From positions 1 to 34,126 of the forward strand of contig CALPUN020000005.1 in assembly GCA_943326765.2 (NCBI GenBank): a stretch of DNA of 34,126 nucleotides, in the 5' to 3' direction. Made by a program: the position numbers and the translations under genes. The stretch is from Bifidobacterium breve (lineage in GTDB: Bacteria; Bacteroidota; Bacteroidia; Flavobacteriales; Flavobacteriaceae). The notes beneath the pieces are model-generated. The model was given only the letters and a program-made list of their open reading frames with translations. It was not told the DNA's origin and did not search any database. How positions within the stretch are numbered: position 1 is the first letter of the stretch; each line of letters opens with the position of its first letter. Shown here piece after piece: positions 1-8,507 of the stretch.

Positions 1-268
1 AATAAAAAACGCGAGCAAATGTTAAAAATGTTAATTTTTTAAAGGAAGTTCTTAGTGAAATAATCCATTGTATAAGTCCCTCAACTGCTTTTTGGGAAGA
101 ATAACCAATAATAAATTTAATTGGTTCAATACTTTTTGTTTGATGAAGTACAGTCGAGATGGGCTTAGGGTTTTCATCTGCGTTCAAGCTAACAGTTGAA
201 TTAAAGAAGGTATATACTGAGGAATTAAACCAAATATGTTTGGAAGACCTAATGTAAAGAAAATGCGG
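1..268 (-). other. Stop-free frame running off the left window edge; possible gene fragment
   Basis: Minus-strand frame is open for 89 codons from the stop at 269-271 to position 1 (..NADENPKPISTVLHQTKSIEPIKFIIGYSSQKAVEGLIQWIISLRTSFKKLTFLTFARVFY). No ATG in frame; family not recognised. Confidence 0.3.
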
Positions 269-278
269 CTAGAAGATG

Positions 279-2051
279 CTACTTAGGAAGACAAATTTGA
301 ACAGTCGTTCCTTGTTGGTCTTGACTTTCTACAGCAAAAGTCCCTTTATAGAAAAGGATTCTTTTTTCTATATTTTCAAGACCAAATCCTTTTGCAAAAG
401 TAGCATTGTTAAAACCAATACCATTGTCACTATATTGAAAAACATAGGATTCAGGATAGCCATAAAATTCTATGGTTACAGTGGTCGCCTTGCCGTGTTT
501 AAAAGCATTATTAATAAGTTCTAAAGAAACAAGGTATAGGTCATAAACCCAGTCTTTATCAATTTTTTCTGGGAAGTCATAAGTAAAAAGTTCAACAACT
601 GTATTTTTTTTACCTGAATTTAAAATTCGTATCTGTCGCTTTAAACTGTTCAGTAGTGCACCATCATCTAGAGATTTTGGTAATATTTCATGGGAAATTA
701 CCCGAATATCAGTTGCTAATTCTTTAATACTTTCATAGGCAAGAGTACTGTTTTTGAGTTGAATCAATTGGAGAATATAGGCGATTTTACTACCTAAATT
801 ATCATGAATAATATTAGCAATCGTTCTTCGTTCTCTAATTTGAACCCGAGTTATGGTTTGTATCGCTTTGTCTTTTTCGGCACTAATTTCAGTAATTAAA
901 TTTTTGTTTTTAATAAAAGTATCGATATAGTTTTTATTTAAAATAAAACCAAAAAGGAATACTTCATGGAAAGTGATGATAATAAGCCAGTTCTCCGGTA
1001 AACTTTTTGGGATTATTTGAAAAGATCTTAAAATCACTGCCGACATCCATATAAACTGAGGTAAAAAACCTAAGAAAGTGGAAACCGATTTTACCTTATC
1101 TATTTTAAAATATTGAAAAGTGGACCAAATAACAAGTCCAATAATAAAAAGGAAATTAATGTATCCTAGAACAAAAAACATTTTTATGAAGGCTAATTTA
1201 TCCAAAAACAAGCAAATTAACGAACTAATTATTATGGAATAATTCACCTTGTTTAGCGTAAAAATAATTTTATTTTTTATAGGATAATATTTTTTAAAAT
1301 CGAGAAAATAAGAAGCGAAAAATCCTAAATTAATAAACCATAAGCTAGAAATATAAATACGACATTCGCTAAAATATAAAAAATCAGGCCAGAGGAAATT
1401 TTTAGCATAATTAGATGAAATCATAATATAAAAGGCACTCAAAAAAGTGTATATAATATAAAATCCGTACAGTTTTTCTTTGTAGATATAAAATAAGATG
1501 AAGTTAAAAACAATCAATAATAAAATAATACCTAGAAGGAAGGATACTATGGCAATTTTTACATGTGATTTTCTAGCCAGTGTTTGCTCTTCAGCCAGAT
1601 GAAAGGCAAATTGTAAAAATGAGATTTCTTTGATTATTTTTATATAGCAAACTCTTTCTTCATTTGGTTTTAAATTAATTTCAAAAGCTTGGGAATCTAT
1701 ATAAGGACTGGGAGTGGTTGTTCTATCTCCCAATACTTTTTCTTTATTAGGATTGTAAAATACTAAGCTGTCTATATGATTGTTATCAAAACACAACCAG
1801 GTCTTTCTATCGTTTTTAGAATCATTGTTTTTAATTTTAAAATAACACCAAACAGCAGACTGTTTATTATAACCAATATTTAAACTGTTGTTTTTGCTAA
1901 AAGGAATAAATTTTTTTGATTTGGCTTCCTTAAAGCTCCAAGTATTGTTAGAATTAACAGCATATTTTGCCTCAACAAGTATTGGCTTACTTTTTTGCCC
2001 AACCGAGAGATTGAAAACAAATAAAAGGCTAAGAAAATAAATTATTCTCAT
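279..2051 (-). CDS. Sensor histidine kinase with 7TM-DISM-like sensor region and NarL/LuxR-type kinase core
   Basis: Signal peptide, extracellular domain, about 7 hydrophobic helices, DHp-like RERRTIANIIHDNLGSKIA, HATPase motifs ELINNAFKHG / YSDNGIGF / GFGLENIEKRI. Second in-frame Met chosen as start (ORF track 279-2057). Confidence 0.85.
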   Translation of the reverse strand: MRIIYFLSLLFVFNLSVGQKSKPILVEAKYAVNSNNTWSFKEAKSKKFIPFSKNNSLNIGYNKQSAVWCYFKIKNNDSKNDRKTWLCFDNNHIDSLVFYNPNKEKVLGDRTTTPSPYIDSQAFEINLKPNEERVCYIKIIKEISFLQFAFHLAEEQTLARKSHVKIAIVSFLLGIILLLIVFNFILFYIYKEKLYGFYIIYTFLSAFYIMISSNYAKNFLWPDFLYFSECRIYISSLWFINLGFFASYFLDFKKYYPIKNKIIFTLNKVNYSIIISSLICLFLDKLAFIKMFFVLGYINFLFIIGLVIWSTFQYFKIDKVKSVSTFLGFLPQFIWMSAVILRSFQIIPKSLPENWLIIITFHEVFLFGFILNKNYIDTFIKNKNLITEISAEKDKAIQTITRVQIRERRTIANIIHDNLGSKIAYILQLIQLKNSTLAYESIKELATDIRVISHEILPKSLDDGALLNSLKRQIRILNSGKKNTVVELFTYDFPEKIDKDWVYDLYLVSLELINNAFKHGKATTVTIEFYGYPESYVFQYSDNGIGFNNATFAKGFGLENIEKRILFYKGTFAVESQDQQGTTVQICLPK

Positions 2052-2664
2052 AGACAAATTTTACAAGTGAGCTATTATTTGATATCTCTAATTTTTTATT
2101 AATATTTCGCCTATGAGTGTCCACGGTATTTTTAGTAATAGACAATAAACTAGCTATTTCTTTACTTTTTTTTCCTTCAATGACGTATTTAATAATTTGT
2201 TTTTCATGGTTAGACAACCTAAACCTATTGATGATAGATTCATCTTTGGTTAAAAAATCGTTGGTGAACCTAATTGAATTTTTATTAGTATAAAAAGGAC
2301 TGTTCCGTTCTAATTCAATGACAGTAATAAGTTCTTCTGCGGTAGTTTCCTTTTTCAAAAAGGCATTCAGATTCATTTTTTGCGCTTTTTGAATCAAAAA
2401 ATCTTCATAGTAAGCCGTAAGGATAATGACTTTGGTGTCTTTTAAATCAATTTTTAAATCTTCTATTAATACAAAACCATCTACATTATCAATATTTAAA
2501 TCACAAATAAAAACATCAATTTTATTTTCTTTAATATAAGTTTTACAGGATTCAGAATCATTGTATCCAATTACAGTATAGTCATTGCCAAATTTCTTTA
2601 GAATCTCTGTTAATCCACCTAAAAACAGGATATGATCATCGCAGATTAATATTTTTTTAGACAT
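2029..2664 (-). CDS. LuxR/NarL-family response regulator
   Basis: Receiver domain (KKILICDDHILF..VFICDLNIDNVDG..ILTAYY..FLKKE) plus C-terminal HTH (LSNHEKQIIKYVIEGKKSKEIASLLSITKNTVDTHRRNINKKL). ORF to 2685; internal Met at 2664 is the likely start. Confidence 0.88.
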   Translation of the reverse strand: MSKKILICDDHILFLGGLTEILKKFGNDYTVIGYNDSESCKTYIKENKIDVFICDLNIDNVDGFVLIEDLKIDLKDTKVIILTAYYEDFLIQKAQKMNLNAFLKKETTAEELITVIELERNSPFYTNKNSIRFTNDFLTKDESIINRFRLSNHEKQIIKYVIEGKKSKEIASLLSITKNTVDTHRRNINKKLEISNNSSLVKFVYENNLFS

Positions 2665-2690
2665 CTGAGGTAATGGGAATTGCAATTATT

Positions 2691-2708
2691 TTGAGTAAAT
2701 GTACTCAA
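2691..2708. promoter_or_regulatory. Inverted repeat TTGAGTA-AATG-TACTCAA upstream of the response regulator
   Basis: Perfect 7-bp arms with a 4-nt spacer, about 27 bp upstream of the regulator start. Confidence 0.35.
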
Positions 2709-2808
2709 TGAAATGGTTTTATATGTATTTAAACCGTTTTTTCCTATTTTTAAAATATTTTAATCAACAGAATCCTTCGAGTCTCTGGCCTCGGTGTAAT
2801 TCATTCCA

Positions 2809-2985
2809 TCAACCTAGAAATGGTCTGTAAATCGCTCTAAAAACAAAGTCATTAATACCGTCATTAATACCCAAATTATCAGAAAAAGCCTTAAAAGTAA
2901 CTTTTTTAGAAGATTCCTACTTCCCTTCTGTTCTCTTCCGTAATTGTATGATCATATCGAGTTTCAAAATTACTTGCTCCTTTTT
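2809..2985 (-). pseudogene. Degraded C-terminal remnant of an unidentified protein (possibly a beta-barrel)
   Basis: Minus-strand frames joined by one apparent frameshift read KGASNFETRYDHTITEENRREVGIF / KKVTFKAFSDNLGINDGINDFVFRAIYRPFLG*. No intact ORF. Confidence 0.35.
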
Positions 2986-3223
2986 AAAACTGATTTGATA
3001 GCTTAATGTTTAATGATTTTGAATTCAGAAGTGTGTTATCAATTTTTTTTTTTGCTGATTCCAATGAAGTTGTGTTATGGAAATTACTGAATTAAGCGTG
3101 TAAACTTATCTGTTGAGAGTTATCCTAAAGATAACACTGAAACATCCTTCCGATGTTTAACTTCTCGTATCCAAAAGGGCTTTCCTATTTGCCATAATTG
3201 AGTACAATTAAGGATTTGAAGTA

Positions 3224-3448
3224 CAATCATTTATCGAGAACACTTACTCCAAAGTAGAAAAATTAAAAGCCTTGATTCAAAGAAAGAACGCCAATACCCT
3301 AATTGAAATTGATGGTGGAGTCAACAATAAAAACGCAAAACAATTAGTGACCGCTGGCGCCGATGTTTTGGCAGCTGGCAACTTTGTTTTTAAATCGGAA
3401 AATCCAAGTCAAACTATTACCGATTTAAAGCAATTGACAAGCATCTAA
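3224..3448 (+). pseudogene. rpe: C-terminal fragment of ribulose-phosphate 3-epimerase
   Basis: Frame reads QSFIENTYSKVEKLKALIQRKNANTLIEIDGGVNNKNAKQLVTAGADVLAAGNFVFKSENPSQTITDLKQLTSI*, matching the Rpe C-terminus (GGQ.F / EIDGGV / AGAD..VAG). It begins abruptly inside the GFGGQSF motif, with no upstream coding sequence or start codon. Confidence 0.85.
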
Positions 3449-3461
3449 TCTTAGTTTCCAT

Positions 3462-3493
3462 AAAAAAACCATTCTTTTCAGAATGGTTTTTTT
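3462..3493. terminator. Bidirectional rho-independent terminator
   Basis: AAAAAAACCATTC-TTTTCA-GAATGGTTTTTTT hairpin with flanking A and T tracts, between the rpe remnant and the tRNA. Confidence 0.8.
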
Positions 3494-3569
3494 GGTGACC
3501 GCGGCAGGGTTCGAACCTGCAACCATCAGAGCCGAAATCTGATATTCTATCCAGTTGAACTACGCAGCC
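3493..3569 (-). tRNA. tRNA-Arg (anticodon TCG), CCA encoded
   Basis: Reverse complement GGCTGCGTAGTTCAACTGGATAGAATATCAGATTTCGGCTCTGATGGTTGCAGGTTCGAACCTGCCGCGGTCACCA. Cloverleaf: acceptor GGCTGCG/CGCGGTC, anticodon loop TTTCGGC, T-arm GCAGG-TTCGAAC. Confidence 0.92.
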
Positions 3570-3646
3570 ATTTTTTTATTTACGATTTTAGATTTTAGAT
3601 TGATGATTTTAAAATTGTCTATCTAATAGTGTCAATCGTACCTGTA

Positions 3647-4096
3647 TTATACTAATAATTTTTTGACGAGGGAAGAAATGGTTTTCCCTTCAGCAGTTCC
3701 GCCTAATTGCGCTGATGCTAAGCCCATGACTTTGCCCATGGCCGCGATTCCTGATGCTCCTGTTTCGGCAATAATTTTAGCAATCACCGCTTCTACTTCT
3801 GCTTCGCTTAATTGCGCTGGTAAGAATTTTTCAATTACCGCAATTTGCGCTAATTCGGGTTCCACCAAATCCATACGATTTTGTTCGCTAAAGATTTTAG
3901 CACTGTCTTTACGTGTTTTAACCAATTTTTGCAGCAATTTAATTTCGTCTTCTGCCGAAATTTCTTCCTTGCTACCCGTAGCGGTTTGCGCCAAAAGCAT
4001 TTCTGATTTGATGGCTCTTAAAGCTTCTAAAGCAACGGTGTCTTTGGCTCTCATGGCAGTTTTGATTTCTTCCATGATCTTAGCTGATAAACTCAT
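3647..4096 (-). CDS. GatB/YqeY domain-containing protein
   Basis: MSLSAKIMEEIKTAMRAKDTVALEALRAIKSEMLLAQT..GKVMGLASAQLGGTAEGKTISSLVKKLL is typical of the YqeY family. ORF to 4129; internal Met at 4096 preferred. Confidence 0.88.
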   Translation of the reverse strand: MSLSAKIMEEIKTAMRAKDTVALEALRAIKSEMLLAQTATGSKEEISAEDEIKLLQKLVKTRKDSAKIFSEQNRMDLVEPELAQIAVIEKFLPAQLSEAEVEAVIAKIIAETGASGIAAMGKVMGLASAQLGGTAEGKTISSLVKKLLV

Positions 4097-4323
4097 TTTA
4101 ATGTGCGTGTTATGGTTTCGGAATTGCATTTTTGCCCCAGATGGCAGTGGAAAACCTTTTTCTTGAAAGTGGATTTTTTCTTGAACTTAAAAAGCAACCG
4201 CAGAAGCTTTATTAATTTTTTTTAAAAAAACATTTTCAAGGAAAAGTTTGGAACGTACCGCTGGATTAAGGCCCAACAAAACTACAAAAAAAGTTTAGAT
4301 TATCGGCTCCCTTTTTTAAACAA

Positions 4324-4359
4324 AATAACCCGAAAACTTGAGGGGATTTTCGGGTTATT
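4324..4359. terminator. Hairpin terminator downstream of ftsZ
   Basis: AATAACCCGAAAA-CTTGAGGGGA-TTTTCGGGTTATT, 13-bp stem just after the ftsZ stop. Confidence 0.65.
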
Positions 4360-4378
4360 GGCAACTAATTCGGGAAAG

Positions 4379-6322
4379 TTAATCTACGTTGTCATGCAAG
4401 AACGAGTTGTTCGACCGCAATTGCGGATCGTCGTTGCTATCCGTTCCTAATGACGTACGAGAAGTAGTAGTATCATAAGAATTCGTTGTAATATCAATTC
4501 CTGATCGTTTGTAGGCCGGTTCTTTCTCGAACTCTTCCATACGAGATGGATTGTTGTGGAATTTATAGTTGAAATCTTTTAATTTTCTTCTTCTTTCATC
4601 GGCTCTAAATCTTAGGGTATCTTCAATAGACATTTCCATTGGCGATACTTCTTCAAAAGCAGAGGAGAAATGAGATACTTCTTCTACTTTTTTAACCGTA
4701 ATATTTAATTCTTCTGCAATCGGTTCTGGGGCCATATTTTCTACTGGCTTAGAGCTTAGCAATTCATTTTCGAGTTCCATGTATTCTTCCAACGAATACT
4801 TGATGATCCCGTTTTCGTTCAATTCGGTCATCGGAACCATTTGTATCGGTTGGTTTACAATGATGTTTTTTGTTTCACTAGTCAACTCGAAAAGGATTTT
4901 ATTTTCATCAACTTCTGCAACCACTGTAGCCAAAGGCATGTCGAACGAGAATGTAACTTGTTCTTCTTTGATTATTTTATGATCGATTACGGTAATTTCT
5001 TTAATATCCGTTGTTTTTGGGGAAGCGATTTCGAATGTAAATTCTTTTTCTGGTGATACGATTTCGAAAGTAACATCTAAATTTTTGATGAATTCAGAAA
5101 TCACCATTAGTTCGTTTTCATTGATCGCCGGTTCTTGTATCTCAGCAACTTCGTCCTCGATAAGTTCAAAAACAACTTTTTCTTCTTGATCAGCTACAGG
5201 AGAGTTCGAAATTGAAGCTTCGGCATCCAATTGAAAAGAAGCAAGCATTTTATTGGTCAAATCGCGTTCTAATTTATGTTCTCCGTCTAACGAATGAATG
5301 ATTTTTTTCGGTTCGTTATTTACGATTTCATTTTGTTGTTCTACGTTGAAGCCTGTTGCAATAATTGTAACTGCAATCGAGTCTCCAAGAGTTTCATCTT
5401 CACCAACACCCATAATGATATTGGCATTGAAGCCCGCTTCGGTTTGAATGTGGTCGTTGATTTCACCAATTTCGTCAATGGTAATTTCATTAGTTCCAGA
5501 AACGATAAGCAACAATACGTTTTTAGCACCTGAAATTTTATTGTCATTTAATAACGGGGAATCTAAAGCGGCAATAATAGCTTCTTTAGCTCGGTTATCT
5601 CCAATGGCTGTTGCCGATCCCATAATGGCAGTTCCACTATTTGACAATACCGTTTTAGCATCTTTTAAATCGATATTTTGAGTATAGTGATGCGTGATTA
5701 CTTCCGCAATTCCTCGAGAGGCCGTTGCTAATACTTCATCTGCTTTTGAAAATCCGGCCTTGAAACCAAGATTTCCATATACTTCTCTTAATTTGTTGTT
5801 GTTGATTACGATTAAAGAATCGACTTGTTTTCTCAGTTTTTCAACTCCTAACAACGCTTGATCCGAACGAACTTTTCCTTCAAATTGAAACGGAATCGTT
5901 ACAATTCCTACGGTAAGAATGTCTCTTTCTTTAGCCAATTGTGCAATAACCGGTGCTGCACCAGTTCCGGTTCCTCCACCCATCCCGGCGGTAATAAAAA
6001 CCATTTTGGTATTCGCGTCCAGCATCTTTTCGATATCAGCAATACTTTCGATCGCGGATTGTTGCCCAACTTCCGGATTCGCTCCTGCGCCAAGCCCTTC
6101 GGTAAGATGCATCCCTAATTGAATTTTATTAGGAACCGAACTGTTTTGTAATGCCTGCGAGTCGGTATTGCAGACGATAAAATCTACCCCTTTAATCCCT
6201 TGTTTAAACATGTGATTGATGGCATTACTTCCGCCGCCACCTACTCCGATTACTTTAATCACATTGGATTGATTTTTGGGTAAATCAAATGAAATGTTTC
6301 CAAATTCTGAGTTGCTTATCAT
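4379..6322 (-). CDS. ftsZ: Cell division protein FtsZ with long C-terminal extension
   Basis: IKVIGVGGGGSNAINHM, GGGTGTGAAPVIA tubulin/FtsZ signature; about 300-aa acidic linker ending RSNNSFLHDNVD. Confidence 0.98.
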   Translation of the reverse strand: MISNSEFGNISFDLPKNQSNVIKVIGVGGGGSNAINHMFKQGIKGVDFIVCNTDSQALQNSSVPNKIQLGMHLTEGLGAGANPEVGQQSAIESIADIEKMLDANTKMVFITAGMGGGTGTGAAPVIAQLAKERDILTVGIVTIPFQFEGKVRSDQALLGVEKLRKQVDSLIVINNNKLREVYGNLGFKAGFSKADEVLATASRGIAEVITHHYTQNIDLKDAKTVLSNSGTAIMGSATAIGDNRAKEAIIAALDSPLLNDNKISGAKNVLLLIVSGTNEITIDEIGEINDHIQTEAGFNANIIMGVGEDETLGDSIAVTIIATGFNVEQQNEIVNNEPKKIIHSLDGEHKLERDLTNKMLASFQLDAEASISNSPVADQEEKVVFELIEDEVAEIQEPAINENELMVISEFIKNLDVTFEIVSPEKEFTFEIASPKTTDIKEITVIDHKIIKEEQVTFSFDMPLATVVAEVDENKILFELTSETKNIIVNQPIQMVPMTELNENGIIKYSLEEYMELENELLSSKPVENMAPEPIAEELNITVKKVEEVSHFSSAFEEVSPMEMSIEDTLRFRADERRRKLKDFNYKFHNNPSRMEEFEKEPAYKRSGIDITTNSYDTTTSRTSLGTDSNDDPQLRSNNSFLHDNVD

Positions 6323-6368
6323 ACTTTTTGGTTTTTGATATTCTTATTCTATATTGATAAGGTTGCCC

Positions 6369-7778
6369 TTATTCTGCGTTATCTAAAAATTCTTTGATCT
6401 TATCGACGTATTTATCGAAAAAGGATCTTCTAATCTTGGTTTCGGTCGATTCTGGTTTGAAAACTGACGTTTCTTCCATTTTTACTTCTGCTTCGACTTT
6501 TTCATAAACCGAGTCCTCTACATTCTTAGGTTCGTCAACGATTTCAAACGTTCGTTCCTGTTTTGGTGTTACTTTCTCAGGCACCACGGTCGTTTCTTTT
6601 CTGACAGCACTTTGAGTTTTGTTTTCAATGCTGTTCATCACCAAACCAACTGCAGTCGCGTATAATGGACTTGAAATCTCTTCATCAGAATTCCCGGCCA
6701 AGTGTTCGTTTGGATAGCCAATTCTAGTATCCATGCCTGTAATGTATTCTACCAGTTGTTTGATGTGTTTCAAATTGGCACCACCACCAGTTAATACAAT
6801 CCCTGCAATCAATTTTTTGCGAGGATCTTCGTGACCGTAGGCTTTTATTTCTGCGAAAACTTGTTCAATAATTTCAACCACACGAGCGTGAATTATTTTC
6901 GATAAATTTTTCAGAGATATCTCTTTTGGTTCTCTCCCTCTTAACCCTGGAATCGAAACAATTTCATTGTCTTTGTTTTCACCAGGCCAAGCAGATCCGA
7001 ATTTTACTTTCAACAATTCCGCTTGCTTTTCTATAATCGAACAGCCTTCTTTAATATCGTCTGTAATTACATTTCCTCCGAAAGGGATTACTGCCGTATG
7101 GCGAATGATTCCGTCTTTAAAAATGGCCAAATCTGTTGTTCCACCACCAATATCGATCAAAGCCACACCAGCTTCTTTTTCTTCCTGACTCAAAACGGCA
7201 TCTGCGGAAGCTAAAGGTTCTAAGGTTAATCCTGACAATTCAATGCCGGAACTCTGAATGCATCGCCCAACGTTTCTGATAGAAGAAGCTTGTCCCACCA
7301 CAACGTGAAAACTACTTTCCAAACGGCCACCGTACATTCCGATAGGCTCTTTGATATCCGATTGCCCGTCGATTTTGAATTCTTGTGGCAACACGTGAAT
7401 AATTTCTTCTCCAGGAAGCATTGCTAATTTGTGCACTTGATTGATTAGCAAATCGATATCTTTCCCACCTATCACTTCTTCGGCATTGCTTCTGCTGATG
7501 TAATCACTGTGTTGAATACTGCGAATGTGCTGTCCGGCAATTCCCACTACTACATCTTTAATTTTATATCCTGAATTGTTTTCCGCTTCAAGGATAGCTT
7601 GCTGAATAGAATGAATGGTTTGCGTGATATTGTTCACCACACCGCGAGCTACTCCGAGACTTTTAGATTTTCCAACCCCTAAAATCTCCAATTTCCCATA
7701 CTCGTTCTTCTTACCAATCATGGCAACAATCTTAGTAGTTCCAATATCTAAACCAACTGCAATGTTTTCTTTTTCCAT
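6369..7778 (-). CDS. ftsA: Cell division protein FtsA
   Basis: VGLDIGTTKIVAMIG, ALIDIGGGTTDLAIF, GIVLTGGGANL actin-fold motifs; directly upstream of ftsZ. Confidence 0.97.
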   Translation of the reverse strand: MEKENIAVGLDIGTTKIVAMIGKKNEYGKLEILGVGKSKSLGVARGVVNNITQTIHSIQQAILEAENNSGYKIKDVVVGIAGQHIRSIQHSDYISRSNAEEVIGGKDIDLLINQVHKLAMLPGEEIIHVLPQEFKIDGQSDIKEPIGMYGGRLESSFHVVVGQASSIRNVGRCIQSSGIELSGLTLEPLASADAVLSQEEKEAGVALIDIGGGTTDLAIFKDGIIRHTAVIPFGGNVITDDIKEGCSIIEKQAELLKVKFGSAWPGENKDNEIVSIPGLRGREPKEISLKNLSKIIHARVVEIIEQVFAEIKAYGHEDPRKKLIAGIVLTGGGANLKHIKQLVEYITGMDTRIGYPNEHLAGNSDEEISSPLYATAVGLVMNSIENKTQSAVRKETTVVPEKVTPKQERTFEIVDEPKNVEDSVYEKVEAEVKMEETSVFKPESTETKIRRSFFDKYVDKIKEFLDNAE

Positions 7779-7784
7779 AATCTA

Positions 7785-8507
7785 TTATTTGGTGCACACA
7801 ACTTGCTGCGTAAACTTCAGATTTATTTTTTTGTATTTGTATAACGAACTATCCACTATCGCTTTTTGAAAAAAGGCTTTGTAATTGTTGAATTTCCGTT
7901 CGACATTGATAGTTTTTCCAAAATCAATCTCATAATTAAAATTCCGATTCAACATTTTCAAACTACCATTGGAGAGAATCTGCATTCCAATGATATTTTT
8001 TTTCAAAAAATCGTCGTCATAAACAAACCGTAATAATTTGTTTAAATCGTCTTTACTTACTGTGCTAATTTCCCCCGAAATAATTGGAACTCTCGCTGTA
8101 AATTCGTCCGACAAAGGCATTATACTTCCTTGATAGTCAATATAAAAAGACCCTTCTTCGTTGAACACTCGCGCTATTGGTGTTTTTTGTTTCACCAACA
8201 CTTTTAAAACCCCATCAATACTGACAAACACCTCTGATTTTTCAATCATAGGATTGGCATCGATGGATTTTTCCAACTTGTTCAAATCTAAATCAACTTT
8301 TTGAATGCTTGAAGCATCTTTTTTATTTTCTATTAACAATTTATTAACCGTTTCCTGTTTAATGTACGGACTCGAATCATCAACAAAAACAACCACGGAT
8401 TTCGTTAGTTTTCGGTTTTCATTTCGCAAAGAAGTAAATGAAAATAAGAAAACCACTAAGGCAAACATGAGTACTAATCGGATGTTGGTCCAGTTAAATA
8501 TTTTCAT
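7785..8507 (-). CDS. ftsQ: Cell division protein FtsQ/DivIB-like
   Basis: N-terminal TM plus POTRA-like region (NPMIEKSEVFVSIDGVLKVLVKQKTPIARVF); located between murC and ftsA. Confidence 0.88.
   Translation of the reverse strand: MKIFNWTNIRLVLMFALVVFLFSFTSLRNENRKLTKSVVVFVDDSSPYIKQETVNKLLIENKKDASSIQKVDLDLNKLEKSIDANPMIEKSEVFVSIDGVLKVLVKQKTPIARVFNEEGSFYIDYQGSIMPLSDEFTARVPIISGEISTVSKDDLNKLLRFVYDDDFLKKNIIGMQILSNGSLKMLNRNFNYEIDFGKTINVERKFNNYKAFFQKAIVDSSLYKYKKINLKFTQQVVCTK

Noticed and set aside
3119-3135. GTTATC-CTAAA-GATAAC inverted repeat as possible IS end
   Set aside because: Only 6-bp arms, no paired end, no transposase remnant found.
3663-4166. 167-aa plus-strand ORF
   Set aside because: Antisense to the YqeY-like gene; Ser/Ala-rich composition typical of an antisense frame, no recognisable domain.
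4779-6122. Several short plus-strand ORFs opposite ftsZ
   Set aside because: Antisense shadows of the ftsZ coding sequence.
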